Assembly: GCA_965603515.1 (NCBI GenBank)
Contig: CBFDDH010000002.1
Coordinates: 1 to 64,000 of the forward strand
Origin: JAUVZL01 sp965603515
GTDB taxonomy: Bacteria > Hydrothermota > Tepidihabitantia > SM23-42
Direction of reading: 5' to 3'
DNA: 64,000 nucleotides
Part shown: positions 18,469 to 28,197 of the stretch, piece by piece
Numbering within the stretch: the stretch's first letter is position 1
Layout of the letters: each line of letters opens with the position of its first letter
Notes under the pieces: model-generated
The model's input: the letters and a program-made list of their open reading frames with translations, nothing else
The model's database searches: none
Told to the model about the DNA's origin: nothing
Position numbers and translations under genes: made by a program

Positions 18469-19940
18469 ATCACCACCACCTTAAAATCACCGTCAGCTAC
18501 AGAATAATCGCCTTTGACGCGCAGAATCAGATTATGCTCTTTGGACACCTTAGCGAGCGTATCTAAATGATTAAGACTCAAGAAATCGGCAAGCCTTGGT
18601 GATGTTCGCAACTCAACCATCTTACCTTCAATAGTCTCTCCATTATTAAGAAACCATCGCTCTATATGACCCACCGTGCTCTCTCTCGAAACAATTCTTC
18701 CCTTTCCCTTACAAACCGGGCATGATTCGCTCAAAGTATGTGTAACACTGGTTCGTGAGCGCTCGCGCGTGAATTCGAATAAACCGAATTCACTTATTCC
18801 GCCAACCCGATAGCGCGCCCGGTCGTCCCGGATCAATGCCTTGAACTCCCTCACCATTCTGTTTTTATTCTCCCTCTTTTCTAAGTCGATTAAATCAACA
18901 ATGACCAAACCGCCGATATCTCTTAACCGCAGCTGCCGGGCTATTTCTTTCAAGGCTTCAAGGTTTGTAAAAAGGGCCAGTCTCTCCGCTTGTTTTTCCT
19001 TTGACGATTTTCCAGTATTTACATCAATTGCAACAATCGCTTCGGTCTGATCAATGACGATATAACCACCGCTCTGCAACCATATCTTGCGGTTCTGGAG
19101 TTCGTTCAATTGTTCTTCAATGTTAAATTTCTGAAAGATCGGATGGGAATCATTATAGAACTTGACACGAGATCGCATTCTCGGTGAAACAACACCAAGA
19201 TAGTTAATTATTTTTCGAAATTCAGTTTCACTGTCAATGTATAAATTCCGAATACCACTGTTAAATAAATCGCGTACCGTCTTGATTACTTCATTAGGCT
19301 CCTGATAAATCGATACTGGAGCTGCACCCTTTGCTTGAGCCAACTGTCTATGCCAGTTTTTCCTCAAGAGATCAACTTCTTTCTTTATTTCATCCGCCCG
19401 AGCGCGTGCGGCGGCAGTTCTGATTATTAACCCCATACCTGACGGTTTTATCTGCTTGCCGATCTTGAAAATGTTTTCTCGCTCGCGGCGTTGACGGATC
19501 TTACGTGATACACCAATGTTTTTGGCATTTATCAAAAGAACAACATACCTCCCTGGCATGGAAATGTACGATGTTACGCGGGGTCCCTTTACACCATAGG
19601 AATCTTTTGTGATTTGAATAACGATCTCTTGATTCTTTCTTAATTTTATCTCCTCGGGTCGATATTCATGTTCAAGCTCGACATCACTTTCAAAAATTTC
19701 AGAAAACTCCTCGAAAGGAATTTCGTTTAAGGGGAGAAATCCATTCTTATTAAGACCGATATCAACAAATGCTGCCTTTAATCCGGAAATCATATTCAGG
19801 ACCTTTGCTTTGTAGATATTGCCCACTAGACTGGAATTTTCCGGTCGCTGAAGATAGTATTCGAGAAGTAATCCGTCACCGAGTAAAGCAATTCTTGTTT
19901 CGATGTTCGAAACGTTAATGACGATATCTTTCTTCTTCAC
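18465..19940 (-). CDS. rng: Ribonuclease G/E family endoribonuclease
   Basis: 491 aa, RNase G length, without the long C-terminal scaffold of RNase E. S1 RNA-binding domain about 36-125 (GNIYKAKVLNMISGLKAAFVDIG). The metal-binding aspartates Asp306 (AIDVNTGKS) and Asp349 (VIVDLIDLE) and the zinc link CPVCKG (Cys407, Cys410) are all present. It processes rRNA and turns over mRNA. It overlaps both neighbours by 4 nt. The order radical-SAM/DUF2344 > rng is a pairing I recall from many bacteria. Confidence 0.94.
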   Translation of the reverse strand: MKKKDIVINVSNIETRIALLGDGLLLEYYLQRPENSSLVGNIYKAKVLNMISGLKAAFVDIGLNKNGFLPLNEIPFEEFSEIFESDVELEHEYRPEEIKLRKNQEIVIQITKDSYGVKGPRVTSYISMPGRYVVLLINAKNIGVSRKIRQRRERENIFKIGKQIKPSGMGLIIRTAAARARADEIKKEVDLLRKNWHRQLAQAKGAAPVSIYQEPNEVIKTVRDLFNSGIRNLYIDSETEFRKIINYLGVVSPRMRSRVKFYNDSHPIFQKFNIEEQLNELQNRKIWLQSGGYIVIDQTEAIVAIDVNTGKSSKEKQAERLALFTNLEALKEIARQLRLRDIGGLVIVDLIDLEKRENKNRMVREFKALIRDDRARYRVGGISEFGLFEFTRERSRTSVTHTLSESCPVCKGKGRIVSRESTVGHIERWFLNNGETIEGKMVELRTSPRLADFLSLNHLDTLAKVSKEHNLILRVKGDYSVADGDFKVVVI

Positions 19941-22351
19941 TTTGCCTCCATTGGAGAATATAATATCCCTTCTTTCTTTATGAACATCGTAGTTCTTGCA
20001 ATCTTAAAAATCTTATTTTCTTCCGCAGGAAGATCTGTAAAACCACCAAGTAAATCATAGACATTTATCTTCCCGCTCCCAAAATATAAAGCGCATGTCA
20101 TTATATTACCATCATACGTTATTGATTCTAAGCTATCCTGTATCTTTTTCATGCCTGATTTTGTCTGAACATACACTGGATTATCATCAAGAATATCCAA
20201 AGGCTTCTTGATTACGTCCTTAGGTATCATGACCTCATAGTATATCAAGTTTATCGAACTCGAAAGTGAAGCAGTATGTGGCGCCATGGCTCGGACTTCA
20301 AGAATTCGCATCCCAGAGGGAAAGCGTGTGTTTAGCTCCATAGATATATTACCGAAGTATTCTGAAGCGAGACAGAAATCAAAAAAGTCGCCTTTTACTA
20401 TTTGCCCAACGCTCTTGGGCGGGCAAAAGGAAACCTTGGGGATCGGTGAAAAACCTTTAGTAAACTGAATCGGTAAGTCTGACCTACGCAACGCACGATA
20501 TATTGTCCTAGTAATATCTAAATGTGAAGCATATCTGAACACTTCTCCAACTGAGTATTTTACTCTAAAAAGACGGGATTGCGGTTTTCTTTCCGTGTGC
20601 CGACCGTAATGCACATATTTCTCGGTATTCGCTGAATGCTTCACCATCTTACCATCACAAACCCCGCAGTTTGAGCAATTGTCATAAAAGCAGTTCTCGG
20701 TTGTCATTGCCTTCTCGGCGCGCGCAAATTCTTCTTTTAGAAAATCTTTTTTGACGCCAACATCGAGGAAATCCCATGGATGCTCCTTTTTTGGCTTTAA
20801 ATACTCATTTGGGTCAATACCCACTTCATCAAATGCCTGCTGCCAGCGCGAAAAATCAAAACCTTCACGCCACTCTTCAAACTTTCCGCCTCGTTTATAT
20901 ACAGCTTCGATAACCGGGAAAACCGTCGCATCGGCTTTTGACATAACCGCTTCAATAAAAGAAACTTCGGGATCCTGATACTTAATATCTACGCGACGTC
21001 TCTTCATCTGCCTGATAATAGAGATCTTTTCATGTAGCTCGCTCAATGACTCCATTGCTACATCCTGGAATGGTGTATGCGGTTTTGGAATAAAAGGATT
21101 AACTGATAACTTCACGCCGCCCCTGGGGTATGCTTTCAGTATTTGATTCACTAGTTTATCCATTTCTTTAATGTCCGCATCGTTTTCAAAAGGTAACCCG
21201 ATCATAAAGTACAGTTTCACCTGCTTCCAACCCAGTTTATGGGCTGAATGAATTGATGCAATAAGTTTGTCGTTAGAAAATGGTTTGTTTAACTTGCGCC
21301 TTAGGTTCTCACTCGCCGTCTCCGGAGCAAACGTCAAGCCAGTCTTTTTGATTTCCTTAAGGAGAAAACCCAAATCCTCACTGAATAATTCGCCACGCAT
21401 GGCAGGGAGTGAAATATTTACCATTTTCTTTCTAAGTATTACATTTAGCCGCCTTATCATATTTAGCAAATCGGGATAATCAAGGATAGAAAATGACAGT
21501 AACGAGATTTCCTCCCAACCTGTTTCTCTTATGCCTTTCTCAACCGCTCTTATGATCTCTTGTTCTGGCCGAATTCTCAGTGGGCGATTAACGTAGCCGG
21601 CTTGACAAAAACGACAACCCCAAGTGCATCCTCTCATTACTTCAATCGCGAGCCGGTCATGGACAATTTCGCAAATGGGTAATATCGGAGACGAAGGAAA
21701 TGTTCTTTCCTCGAGTCGATGCACAGATAATTTCTTAATACTCGTCTTGTCTTCGTGTATCTGAGGAACCCAAACACCCTCGAGTTTTGACATCGCTTCA
21801 AGCCGAGGATTTTTCTTTTCTTTAGGGATCTCTTTTAAAATAGCAGCGATCTGACAAATAACTTCTTCTCCATCGCCGATTACAAAAAGGTCAAAAATCG
21901 GTGAAAGCGGTGTCGGGTTCAAAACTGCAGGACCACCAGCGATGAGAATAGGATGGCTTTTATCACGGGCTGAACTAGAAAATGGAATTTGGGCAAGTTC
22001 CAGCAAATAAAGTACAGTGGTGTAGCATAATTCGCTTTGCAAGGAGAAACCAAGCATGTCAAAGTCATTTATTGGCTGTTTAGTCTCTAATCCATAAAGG
22101 GGGATATTATACGCACTTAGTTTTTCGCCAAAATCAGGCCACGGAGCAAATACTCGTTCGCATTGTATGCCATCTTCCTGGTTCAGAATATGGTAAAGGA
22201 TTCGTATACCAAGATTAGACATGCCGATTTCATACACTTCTGGGAATACAATGCCAACCTTAACAATTGGATCTTTCTTCAGGATAATATTGTATTCCCC
22301 AGCTGTATAACGTATTGGTTTTTTTACAAGCGGAAGGATGTTATCAAGCAT
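19937..22351 (-). CDS. TIGR03960-type radical SAM protein fused to DUF2344
   Basis: 804 aa from ATG 22351 (MLDNILPLVKKP), the usual start; an upstream TTG lies inside repeat DNA. N-terminal B12-binding-like domain (IVFPEVYEIGMSNLGIRILY), then a radical SAM core with the cluster motif CTWGCRFCQAGYVNRPLR (three Cys). A small Cys cluster (CFYDNCSNCGVC) follows, then a C-terminal DUF2344 domain (FRYASHLDITRTIYRALRRS). The domain order matches TIGR03960 plus TIGR03936. The substrate is unknown; linkage with rng hints at an RNA-related role. Confidence 0.9.
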   Translation of the reverse strand: MLDNILPLVKKPIRYTAGEYNIILKKDPIVKVGIVFPEVYEIGMSNLGIRILYHILNQEDGIQCERVFAPWPDFGEKLSAYNIPLYGLETKQPINDFDMLGFSLQSELCYTTVLYLLELAQIPFSSSARDKSHPILIAGGPAVLNPTPLSPIFDLFVIGDGEEVICQIAAILKEIPKEKKNPRLEAMSKLEGVWVPQIHEDKTSIKKLSVHRLEERTFPSSPILPICEIVHDRLAIEVMRGCTWGCRFCQAGYVNRPLRIRPEQEIIRAVEKGIRETGWEEISLLSFSILDYPDLLNMIRRLNVILRKKMVNISLPAMRGELFSEDLGFLLKEIKKTGLTFAPETASENLRRKLNKPFSNDKLIASIHSAHKLGWKQVKLYFMIGLPFENDADIKEMDKLVNQILKAYPRGGVKLSVNPFIPKPHTPFQDVAMESLSELHEKISIIRQMKRRRVDIKYQDPEVSFIEAVMSKADATVFPVIEAVYKRGGKFEEWREGFDFSRWQQAFDEVGIDPNEYLKPKKEHPWDFLDVGVKKDFLKEEFARAEKAMTTENCFYDNCSNCGVCDGKMVKHSANTEKYVHYGRHTERKPQSRLFRVKYSVGEVFRYASHLDITRTIYRALRRSDLPIQFTKGFSPIPKVSFCPPKSVGQIVKGDFFDFCLASEYFGNISMELNTRFPSGMRILEVRAMAPHTASLSSSINLIYYEVMIPKDVIKKPLDILDDNPVYVQTKSGMKKIQDSLESITYDGNIMTCALYFGSGKINVYDLLGGFTDLPAEENKIFKIARTTMFIKKEGILYSPMEAK

Positions 22352-22370
22352 GTTTTCTTTAATGTTAAAT

Positions 22371-22475
22371 TTCAAATATCAAATGCCAATTCAAACCCCA
22401 ATTACAAATGCCAAATTTAGGATTAGGATTTTGTCATTCAATTTGACATTTGAACTTTGTTATTTGGAATTCCCA
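22371..22475. repeat. Phrase-like repeat between radical SAM gene and ferredoxin oxidoreductase
   Basis: About 100 nt of variants of CAAATGCCAATTC, CAATTACAAATG and GACATTTGAAC. The stop codon of the gamma-subunit gene (22460-22462) lies inside it and the alternative TTG start of the radical SAM gene is at its other edge. Confidence 0.7.
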
Positions 22476-23005
22476 AAGAGTCTATATCCTTTTTCTAATG
22501 CCTTATCATTTAGCGCTAATTGCTCATCATTTGCCTTTTTGTATCGTTTGCGCTGTGCATTCTTCAAAGTCCTCAAACTAAGCAAATCGGTTTTCTTCGC
22601 AAAAACACCAAGCATTACCATATTAGCAATACGTCCCTGACCCAATTCTTCAGCGAGTACATTAGCTTCTATTGGTATAACCGTAATGTCTTTTCGCTTG
22701 GGTTTTGACTTTATCAAGGTTTGGTTGTAAAGGAGTAAACCACCAGGTTTCACCGCCATCTCAAAACGTGCTAAAGATGGTTCATTCATAATAATAACTA
22801 CATCAGGGGTCGCAACGATCGGCGACGCCACTGGTTCACTGGAAATAACAACTGAACAATTAGCTGTTCCCCCGCGCATTTCAGCACCATAAGAAGGAAA
22901 GAATGTTACATGTTTATCCTCGATCAAACCAGCATGAGCAAGGATAATACCGGAACTAACAATACCCTGTCCGCCAAAACCTGAAATGATTATCTCTTTC
23001 GTCAT
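22460..23005 (-). CDS. 2-oxoacid:ferredoxin oxidoreductase, gamma subunit
   Basis: 181 aa from ATG 23005 (MTKEIIISGFGGQG), preceded by GGAGG; the longer frame upstream is inside the beta gene. The N-terminal GFGGQGIVSSGIILAHAG and ATYFPSYGAE-like FFPSYGAEMRGGTANCSVV motifs are typical of gamma subunits. It works with the alpha, beta and delta subunits encoded just upstream. It overlaps the beta stop by 4 nt (ATGA). The C-terminal N-S-K is encoded by repeat DNA, as in the HIT gene. Confidence 0.9.
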   Translation of the reverse strand: MTKEIIISGFGGQGIVSSGIILAHAGLIEDKHVTFFPSYGAEMRGGTANCSVVISSEPVASPIVATPDVVIIMNEPSLARFEMAVKPGGLLLYNQTLIKSKPKRKDITVIPIEANVLAEELGQGRIANMVMLGVFAKKTDLLSLRTLKNAQRKRYKKANDEQLALNDKALEKGYRLFGNSK

Positions 23006-23751
23006 TTTGCCTCCTTGGACCGATCTCGATATACTCCCAAGGGATAATACGCAGACATCACCTCTTGTATCCACTTTTTTGCCTGCACTGGTGTCTGTCC
23101 CCAACCAGTCGGGCACATTGATAGAACTTCGATAAGGCAAAATCCTTTGTCATCAATCTGGTTTTGAAAAGCCATTTTCAAGGCTTTTTTTGTCTTGATG
23201 ACATTCTTTACTGTATCCACGGCACAGCGCTCCAGATAATACGGACCATCAAGGCTGGCAAGCATTTCACAGACCTTTATGGGATAACCCTGTTTCCTAA
23301 CGTCACGGCCTTTTGGTGATGTTGTTGATTTCATACCTGGCAAGGTCGTCGGTGCCATCTGACCACCAGTCATACCAAAAATAGCATTATTAATAAAAAC
23401 AACGGTTATGTTTTCATTGCGCGCTGCCGCGCTAATAATTTCGGCAATACCTATTGAAGCAAGGTCACCATCTCCCTGGTAACTAAACACAATACATTCT
23501 GGTCGCGCCCGTTTGATCCCGGCTGACACAGCCGGACCACGACCATGGGGAGGCTGAATCATATCGCAATTAAAATACTCATCAGCAAATACTGAACACC
23601 CGACCGGCGCAATACCCACGGTTCTTTCTCTTATATCCAGTTCGATGAGCAGCTCGCCGACAATACGATGGACAATACCATGACCGCAGCCAGGACAATA
23701 TCTCATTAGAGTATCCGTCAATCCCTCAGGTCTGCTGAAAATCTTTTTCAT
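23002..23751 (-). CDS. 2-oxoacid:ferredoxin oxidoreductase, beta (TPP) subunit
   Basis: 249 aa. The thiamine-diphosphate motif is GDGDLASIGIAEIISAAARN and ends in NNAIFGMTGGQ. Cysteines YCPGCGHGIVHR near the N-terminus and GCSVF fit the beta-subunit fold. Oxidative decarboxylation of a 2-oxoacid to acyl-CoA with ferredoxin as acceptor. The subunit set and sequence style are closest to the branched-chain (VOR) or 2-oxoglutarate (KOR) types; I cannot decide which. It overlaps the alpha gene by 4 nt. Confidence 0.9.
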   Translation of the reverse strand: MKKIFSRPEGLTDTLMRYCPGCGHGIVHRIVGELLIELDIRERTVGIAPVGCSVFADEYFNCDMIQPPHGRGPAVSAGIKRARPECIVFSYQGDGDLASIGIAEIISAAARNENITVVFINNAIFGMTGGQMAPTTLPGMKSTTSPKGRDVRKQGYPIKVCEMLASLDGPYYLERCAVDTVKNVIKTKKALKMAFQNQIDDKGFCLIEVLSMCPTGWGQTPVQAKKWIQEVMSAYYPLGVYRDRSKEAK

Positions 23752-24815
23752 CGTGCACCTCCAAGTACCGCCTCAATTTTTTCGAGTATCTCCGGTGGTA
23801 TTGGTACGCCGCCCCCTGGGCGTCCATGAAAATGGATCTTTGAACGACATTCAGTAGCGAGTTTCACATCATCGATCATTTGGCCACAACTCATTTCAAC
23901 AACCAAGAAATTCTCAATCCGTTTTGACATATCAGCGAGTACGTCTGCCGGGAACGGCCATAGCGTAATTGGCCTGAGCAGTCCTACTTTCAAGCTTTTT
24001 TCTCTAGCCATTCTCACGGCTGCACTTGCGATTCGCGAACTAGTACCATAGGCAATAACGACGAGATCAGCGTCGTCACAATATTCGTCCTTATACCGTT
24101 GTTCATCTCTTCTAATCGTGGTGTATTTCTCAGCCCTGCGCAAATTTAACTCCTCAAGTCTACCTTGCTTCAGGTCATAAGAACGAACCACTCTCCTCTC
24201 TCTTCCCTTACAACCGCAAAGAGCCCATTCTTTCTCTGGCAGACTCTTGGGATCGATCGGTTCAAATGAGAATTCAACTGCTTCCATCATCTGACCCAAA
24301 AGACCATCAGCCAATATCAAGGCAGGGTTTCGATACTTCTCAGCTAACTCAAAAGCGAGCTTAGGAAACTCATAAAGATCTTGCGCTGAATTTGGTGCTA
24401 AAGTTATGGTGAAGTAATCACCGTGCCCACCGCCCCGGGTTGCCTGGTAATAATCAGATTGCGCCGGTGCAATATTACCGAGCCCAGGACCACCTCGAAC
24501 TATGTTAACAACCAGTACTGGTATATCGGCACCCGCAATATATGAAATCCCTTCTTGCATCAAACTAATACCTGGAGACGATGATGATGTCATTGCTCTC
24601 TTACCTGCGGCGACAGCACCAAAAAGCATGTTTATTGCAGCGATTTCACTTTCGGTCTGAACAAAAACTCCACCTTCCTCAATCATTCTTACAGACATGG
24701 ATTCTGGTATCTCGTTTTGCGGTGTAATGGGATAGCCCGCAAAAAACCGGCAGCCTGCTGCGATGACACCCTCAACTATTGCATGATTACCGTACATCAA
24801 TTTCTTTTCAGCCAC
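23748..24815 (-). CDS. 2-oxoacid:ferredoxin oxidoreductase, alpha subunit (VorB/KorA-like)
   Basis: 355 aa from GTG 24815 (VAEKKLMYGNHAIVEG), with GGAG 5 nt upstream. The longer open frame upstream overlaps the ferredoxin gene out of frame and is rejected. Signatures: CRFFAGYPITPQNEIPE, TSSSSPGISLMQEGISY, VVNIVRGGPGLGN. The GGGHGDYF segment and the overall style match subunits annotated as VorB (3-methyl-2-oxobutanoate:ferredoxin oxidoreductase), which would fit branched-chain amino-acid fermentation together with GDH. The substrate is inferred. Confidence 0.88.
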   Translation of the reverse strand: MAEKKLMYGNHAIVEGVIAAGCRFFAGYPITPQNEIPESMSVRMIEEGGVFVQTESEIAAINMLFGAVAAGKRAMTSSSSPGISLMQEGISYIAGADIPVLVVNIVRGGPGLGNIAPAQSDYYQATRGGGHGDYFTITLAPNSAQDLYEFPKLAFELAEKYRNPALILADGLLGQMMEAVEFSFEPIDPKSLPEKEWALCGCKGRERRVVRSYDLKQGRLEELNLRRAEKYTTIRRDEQRYKDEYCDDADLVVIAYGTSSRIASAAVRMAREKSLKVGLLRPITLWPFPADVLADMSKRIENFLVVEMSCGQMIDDVKLATECRSKIHFHGRPGGGVPIPPEILEKIEAVLGGAR

Positions 24816-24825
24816 GTCATCTCCT

Positions 24826-25035
24826 TTATTTATAGACCTCGATTGCTGGTTCTGGACATACCATATAGCAGAAACCACAAGCTTTGCATTTTTCCATATC
24901 AGTAATAATTGCTGGGTGATAACCGTTTGAGTTGATTCGATCAGGTGCAAGGATAAGAATATCCACCGGGCACACATCATCACAGCATAACCCGCAGCCC
25001 TTACAAACTTCATCCAAAATCTTGACCTCAGGCAT
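24826..25035 (-). CDS. 2x[4Fe-4S] ferredoxin, delta subunit of the oxidoreductase
   Basis: 69 aa. Two CxxCxxxCP-type clusters, CKGCGLCCDDVCP and CKACGFCYMVCP, each with four Cys. ATG 25035 follows AAAGGAGAGTTTG. It is the first gene of the delta-alpha-beta-gamma operon and should carry electrons from the catalytic subunits to external ferredoxin. The promoter lies at 25157-25184, giving a leader of about 115 nt. Confidence 0.92.
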   Translation of the reverse strand: MPEVKILDEVCKGCGLCCDDVCPVDILILAPDRINSNGYHPAIITDMEKCKACGFCYMVCPEPAIEVYK

Positions 25036-25156
25036 CAAACTCTCCTTTCTGAATTGCTAGGTAAGTCTGTTTCTTAAATTTAACTTCCAGAAAATATCCG
25101 GCGATTTGTTCTTTATCTATAAACAGAAGTCAGTTTCTGTATTTTCTCACCAGAAT

Positions 25157-25184
25157 ATTGTATCTAAAAATCCCGCTAAGTCAA
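25157..25184 (-). promoter_or_regulatory. Promoter of the ferredoxin oxidoreductase operon
   Basis: Minus strand TTGACT (25184-25179), 16-nt spacer, TACAAT (25162-25157). The small inverted repeat AACAGAA / TTTCTGT (about 25120-25138) lies in the leader. Confidence 0.72.
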
Positions 25185-25237
25185 GCATTACCCACAAAAG
25201 GTAAAGGCTTATTCTGTAAAGTCTGGTCTTGCTCTGC

Positions 25238-27013
25238 ATGAATTGTGGTATTGACAGAAGACAAATTTGCCTTATAATATGGGCACTTATGGTGTTCTTA
25301 CTATTATTTTTTGTTTCTCAATTCAGTACTAACTATCAGTACTTTGTCGATTCTCCGGCAAGTGATTCGATTTTCGTCGGTCTAACCAGGGGGGATTATA
25401 CGATATCAGCGTTTGCCGATGATCCTGTTGTACTCTGGTTCTGGCGCAGTAATTCAGGTGATGCTCAGGCTGACTCGCTCCTCAGGAAAAACCACATGCG
25501 AAGGAATTTCTATCTTTCAGCAGTTCTTAGATGGGAAGCAAAACAGACATCCGACTACGAGACAAAAGTCAATAAACTGCATCTTGCTACCCACTTCGAT
25601 TCAGCGGCAGCTGAGAATTTCTTATCCTTTATATCCTTAGCCATTATGCGCCGTGATCTCAGGCATATTAAAACAGCCTTTTTTCTACCGGTATTTTCCG
25701 ATTTCAGAAATCAGCTTTTTGCCATGACCAACTTGATAATTTTGGCCATTACCATTGTATTTCTTTCAGGTATCGTATATGTTCTAGTCAAAATCGTCCA
25801 CTATCTACCTGCCTTAAGCCATCAGATTTGGCCAAGAAAGCATGTTCCATTCATGGATATTTTCAAGGTGCTAATACTCCTGATACCAATCATCGTACTT
25901 CGTAACCTATATCTTATTTACGTATGCTATGCATTTTTGTTGATGTTCATTATGACAAAACGGGAGAAGAACTGGCTAAGATTGAATATGCTTTCTTTAG
26001 TCCTGATATTTATCCTTTCCCTGCCTATAAACAATTTCATAATTTTCCTTAAAGAAAACAGTCACAGCTATCAAATATACCAGCTTGTTACTTATGATAC
26101 CGCAATTAAAGTACCGGAGATTGAGCGTATTGATGAGGAATTCTTGGCATATGGATTCAAACAACAAGGGAATTTGGAACAAGCTCTATCGATATATGAA
26201 GATCGGTTTTATAGCAGTGCGCGCGATGTTACAGTCATCAACAATCTCGCTAATATCTACTGCCTTTATGGTGAAACTGCCCTTGCTGAATCGCTGTACA
26301 ATCTGGCGATATCGACCAGTGACCGCGGTGAGCCATATTTCAATATGGGTTTGTTGAAACTGAAAAATATCGAGTATTCAGAATCGTCAAAATATATGAC
26401 AGAAGCACGTCGAAAAGGTTTTTCCAGTTCCCAAAAGAACCCGGTTGATATCAAACCCAATAATGTTGATTTCTATAAACATGTACTCGCTGAAGAGTTG
26501 GAAATCGACGGTCTCGTTAGAACTATTCATATAATCCCTCTAATCGTCATTCTTATCATAAGCTTCCTGCCTTTTGGACTACGTCCTCCATTCTACTGCA
26601 ACAGCTGCAGACGGCCTATATGTAAAGATTGTTTGAAAGAAATTGATGGGGAAACTATCTGTCAAGATTGTTTCACAAGATTTAAATCCACAAAAAAGAC
26701 TGAGATTGAACAAGATTTACGGAGAACAGTCGGAAGAAACCGAAAGAGGATCAAAAGAATCATACTCTACGCGCTCAATATAATCATCCCGGGCGCAGGT
26801 TTGATATATATTAGAAAACATCTAACTGGCATGATTATAGTGTGCCTTGTATTACTTGGCTATATCCCTCTATTCTTGCCCCATATCTTTCTGAAACCTA
26901 TGGGTTGGGTAACGCTTCCATTAGGTTCAATTGTCTTCGCTTTTACCGGGATTATCGTTATTATATGCTATGTTGTATCCTTTTACATAATCAAGGAGCA
27001 CCATGCCAATTGA
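25238..27013 (+). CDS. Polytopic membrane protein with TPR and treble-clef-like zinc domain
   Basis: 591 aa from ATG 25238; a TTG 9 nt earlier is possible and no good ribosome site helps. About five membrane helices (near 13-30, 165-190, 213-250, 258-275) flank a soluble N-terminal domain. TPR units follow at about 310-390 (LANIYCLYGETALAESLYNLAI). After another helix comes a Cys cluster, CNSCRRPICKDCLKEIDGE then CQDC, resembling a B-box/zinc-ribbon, then three more helices. No named family. It overlaps the DUF4388 gene by 11 nt, so the two probably work together, perhaps as a membrane sensor and its partner. Confidence 0.7.
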   Translation: MNCGIDRRQICLIIWALMVFLLLFFVSQFSTNYQYFVDSPASDSIFVGLTRGDYTISAFADDPVVLWFWRSNSGDAQADSLLRKNHMRRNFYLSAVLRWEAKQTSDYETKVNKLHLATHFDSAAAENFLSFISLAIMRRDLRHIKTAFFLPVFSDFRNQLFAMTNLIILAITIVFLSGIVYVLVKIVHYLPALSHQIWPRKHVPFMDIFKVLILLIPIIVLRNLYLIYVCYAFLLMFIMTKREKNWLRLNMLSLVLIFILSLPINNFIIFLKENSHSYQIYQLVTYDTAIKVPEIERIDEEFLAYGFKQQGNLEQALSIYEDRFYSSARDVTVINNLANIYCLYGETALAESLYNLAISTSDRGEPYFNMGLLKLKNIEYSESSKYMTEARRKGFSSSQKNPVDIKPNNVDFYKHVLAEELEIDGLVRTIHIIPLIVILIISFLPFGLRPPFYCNSCRRPICKDCLKEIDGETICQDCFTRFKSTKKTEIEQDLRRTVGRNRKRIKRIILYALNIIIPGAGLIYIRKHLTGMIIVCLVLLGYIPLFLPHIFLKPMGWVTLPLGSIVFAFTGIIVIICYVVSFYIIKEHHAN

Positions 27014-27974
27014 GGGTGATCTAAAAAGCCTTAATCTATCGAGTGTTTTGCAATTGATAGCACAGGAAAACCTTACTGGCGTGTTGAAGCTCAAGCGCCG
27101 AAACGAAATAGTCGACATAGGTTTTTCCAATGGACAGATAACCGGCGCTTTCTACGAAAAAGGAGATAAGTCTGAAAGGATGGAGAAATATCTTGTAAGA
27201 TCTGGGATCATCGGAAAGAACGTGTACGAGCTCGTTGAGGAAATACACCACGAAACAAAAAGACCGGTAATGAACATCATTCTAGAAGATAAGTATGTGA
27301 CAACGGTTCAAGTAGAAAATCTGATAAAATTCAAAATTCAAGAAGTAATTGACGAAATCTTCAATTGGAACGACGGTGCATTCAAATTCGAGCAACACTC
27401 TATCATCTATCCCAAAAGTATGATAAAAATCCGACTGAATACCGAAGGGCTGATACTGGAAGCAGCCCGTCGATCCGACGAATGGACAAAAATAAGCAAG
27501 TCTATAGCTTCAGGTGATATCGTCTTCAAAAAGGTTGAGCGACCTGAACTCAAGCTGAAGCCATCGGATGAAGAAGAACGCATCCTCTCCTTGCTAAACG
27601 GTCATCGTAGTGTTGATGACCTCATTGAGCTATCAGGATTAGGAAAATTTCGTACTTACTCATATTTTTATCGGCTATTATCTACTGGTCAGATTGAAAT
27701 GTCGTATGCGAAACCTACACCAAAAAAGGCTCGTCCGAAGATAAAATTATCTCTTAAATTCTTGCGTGCGCCAATTACTCTAATAATCATCTTTATTGCT
27801 CTACTAATAGAATTCTTTATTGGCAATTATTTCTCAGATCGTAGTGTATTAGCTATCGATTTAATCAGTAATGATTTTTATGAAAGTGATCATGGACATT
27901 ATCAGGATATTTTCTTTTACAAACATAATCGGAGAGCATCGGTAAAAGAAGTTATTGAGATCTTTGAGAAATAA
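27003..27974 (+). CDS. DUF4388 (PATAN-like) protein with C-terminal membrane helix
   Basis: 323 aa. The N-terminal 95 residues match DUF4388: MPIEGDLKSLNLSSVLQLIA, then GVLKLKRRNEIVDIGFSNGQI. A second similar segment follows (VEEIHHETKRPVMNIIL to FKIQEVIDEIFNWNDGAFKFE). Near 190-235 is a winged-helix-like stretch (LLNGHRSVDDLIELSGLGKF), and a membrane helix lies near 258-278. DUF4388 proteins occur in gliding and two-component signalling systems. AAGGAGCACC precedes the ATG. The overlap with the upstream membrane TPR gene shows coupling. Confidence 0.78.
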   Translation: MPIEGDLKSLNLSSVLQLIAQENLTGVLKLKRRNEIVDIGFSNGQITGAFYEKGDKSERMEKYLVRSGIIGKNVYELVEEIHHETKRPVMNIILEDKYVTTVQVENLIKFKIQEVIDEIFNWNDGAFKFEQHSIIYPKSMIKIRLNTEGLILEAARRSDEWTKISKSIASGDIVFKKVERPELKLKPSDEEERILSLLNGHRSVDDLIELSGLGKFRTYSYFYRLLSTGQIEMSYAKPTPKKARPKIKLSLKFLRAPITLIIIFIALLIEFFIGNYFSDRSVLAIDLISNDFYESDHGHYQDIFFYKHNRRASVKEVIEIFEK

Positions 27975-28000
27975 ATCACTCGTTGGGTGTAACACTGATG

Positions 28001-28030
28001 ATTTAAAACGGCACTAGTACCGTTTTAAAT
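28001..28030 (+). terminator. Hairpin after the DUF4388 gene
   Basis: Perfect 11-bp stem ATTTAAAACGG / CCGTTTTAAAT with an 8-nt loop, 27 nt past the stop. A partial copy of the loop side (AACGGCACTAG) recurs at 28190-28201, overlapping the end of the next gene. Between them, 28031-28185, I see nothing else. Confidence 0.6.
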
Positions 28031-28197
28031 AGTTCGTGATTCATTCTTGTTCGAACACCAAAAAATCGTAATGGCAGCACACTTCAGTAGATTGATCTGC
28101 ATTATCAGTTGAGTTCTTCAAACTGAGTCCTAATACAAAAAGACAAACGCAACCACTGCAGCATTGCAAAATCAAACCTTGATAATTTGAAACGGCA

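Noticed and set aside
23006..23140. 45-residue N-terminal extension of the gamma subunit
   Set aside because: It overlaps the beta subunit in another frame; ATG 23005 has a strong ribosome site.
24816..25013. 66-residue N-terminal extension of the oxidoreductase alpha subunit
   Set aside because: It is the ferredoxin gene read in the wrong frame; GTG 24815 with GGAG is the real start.
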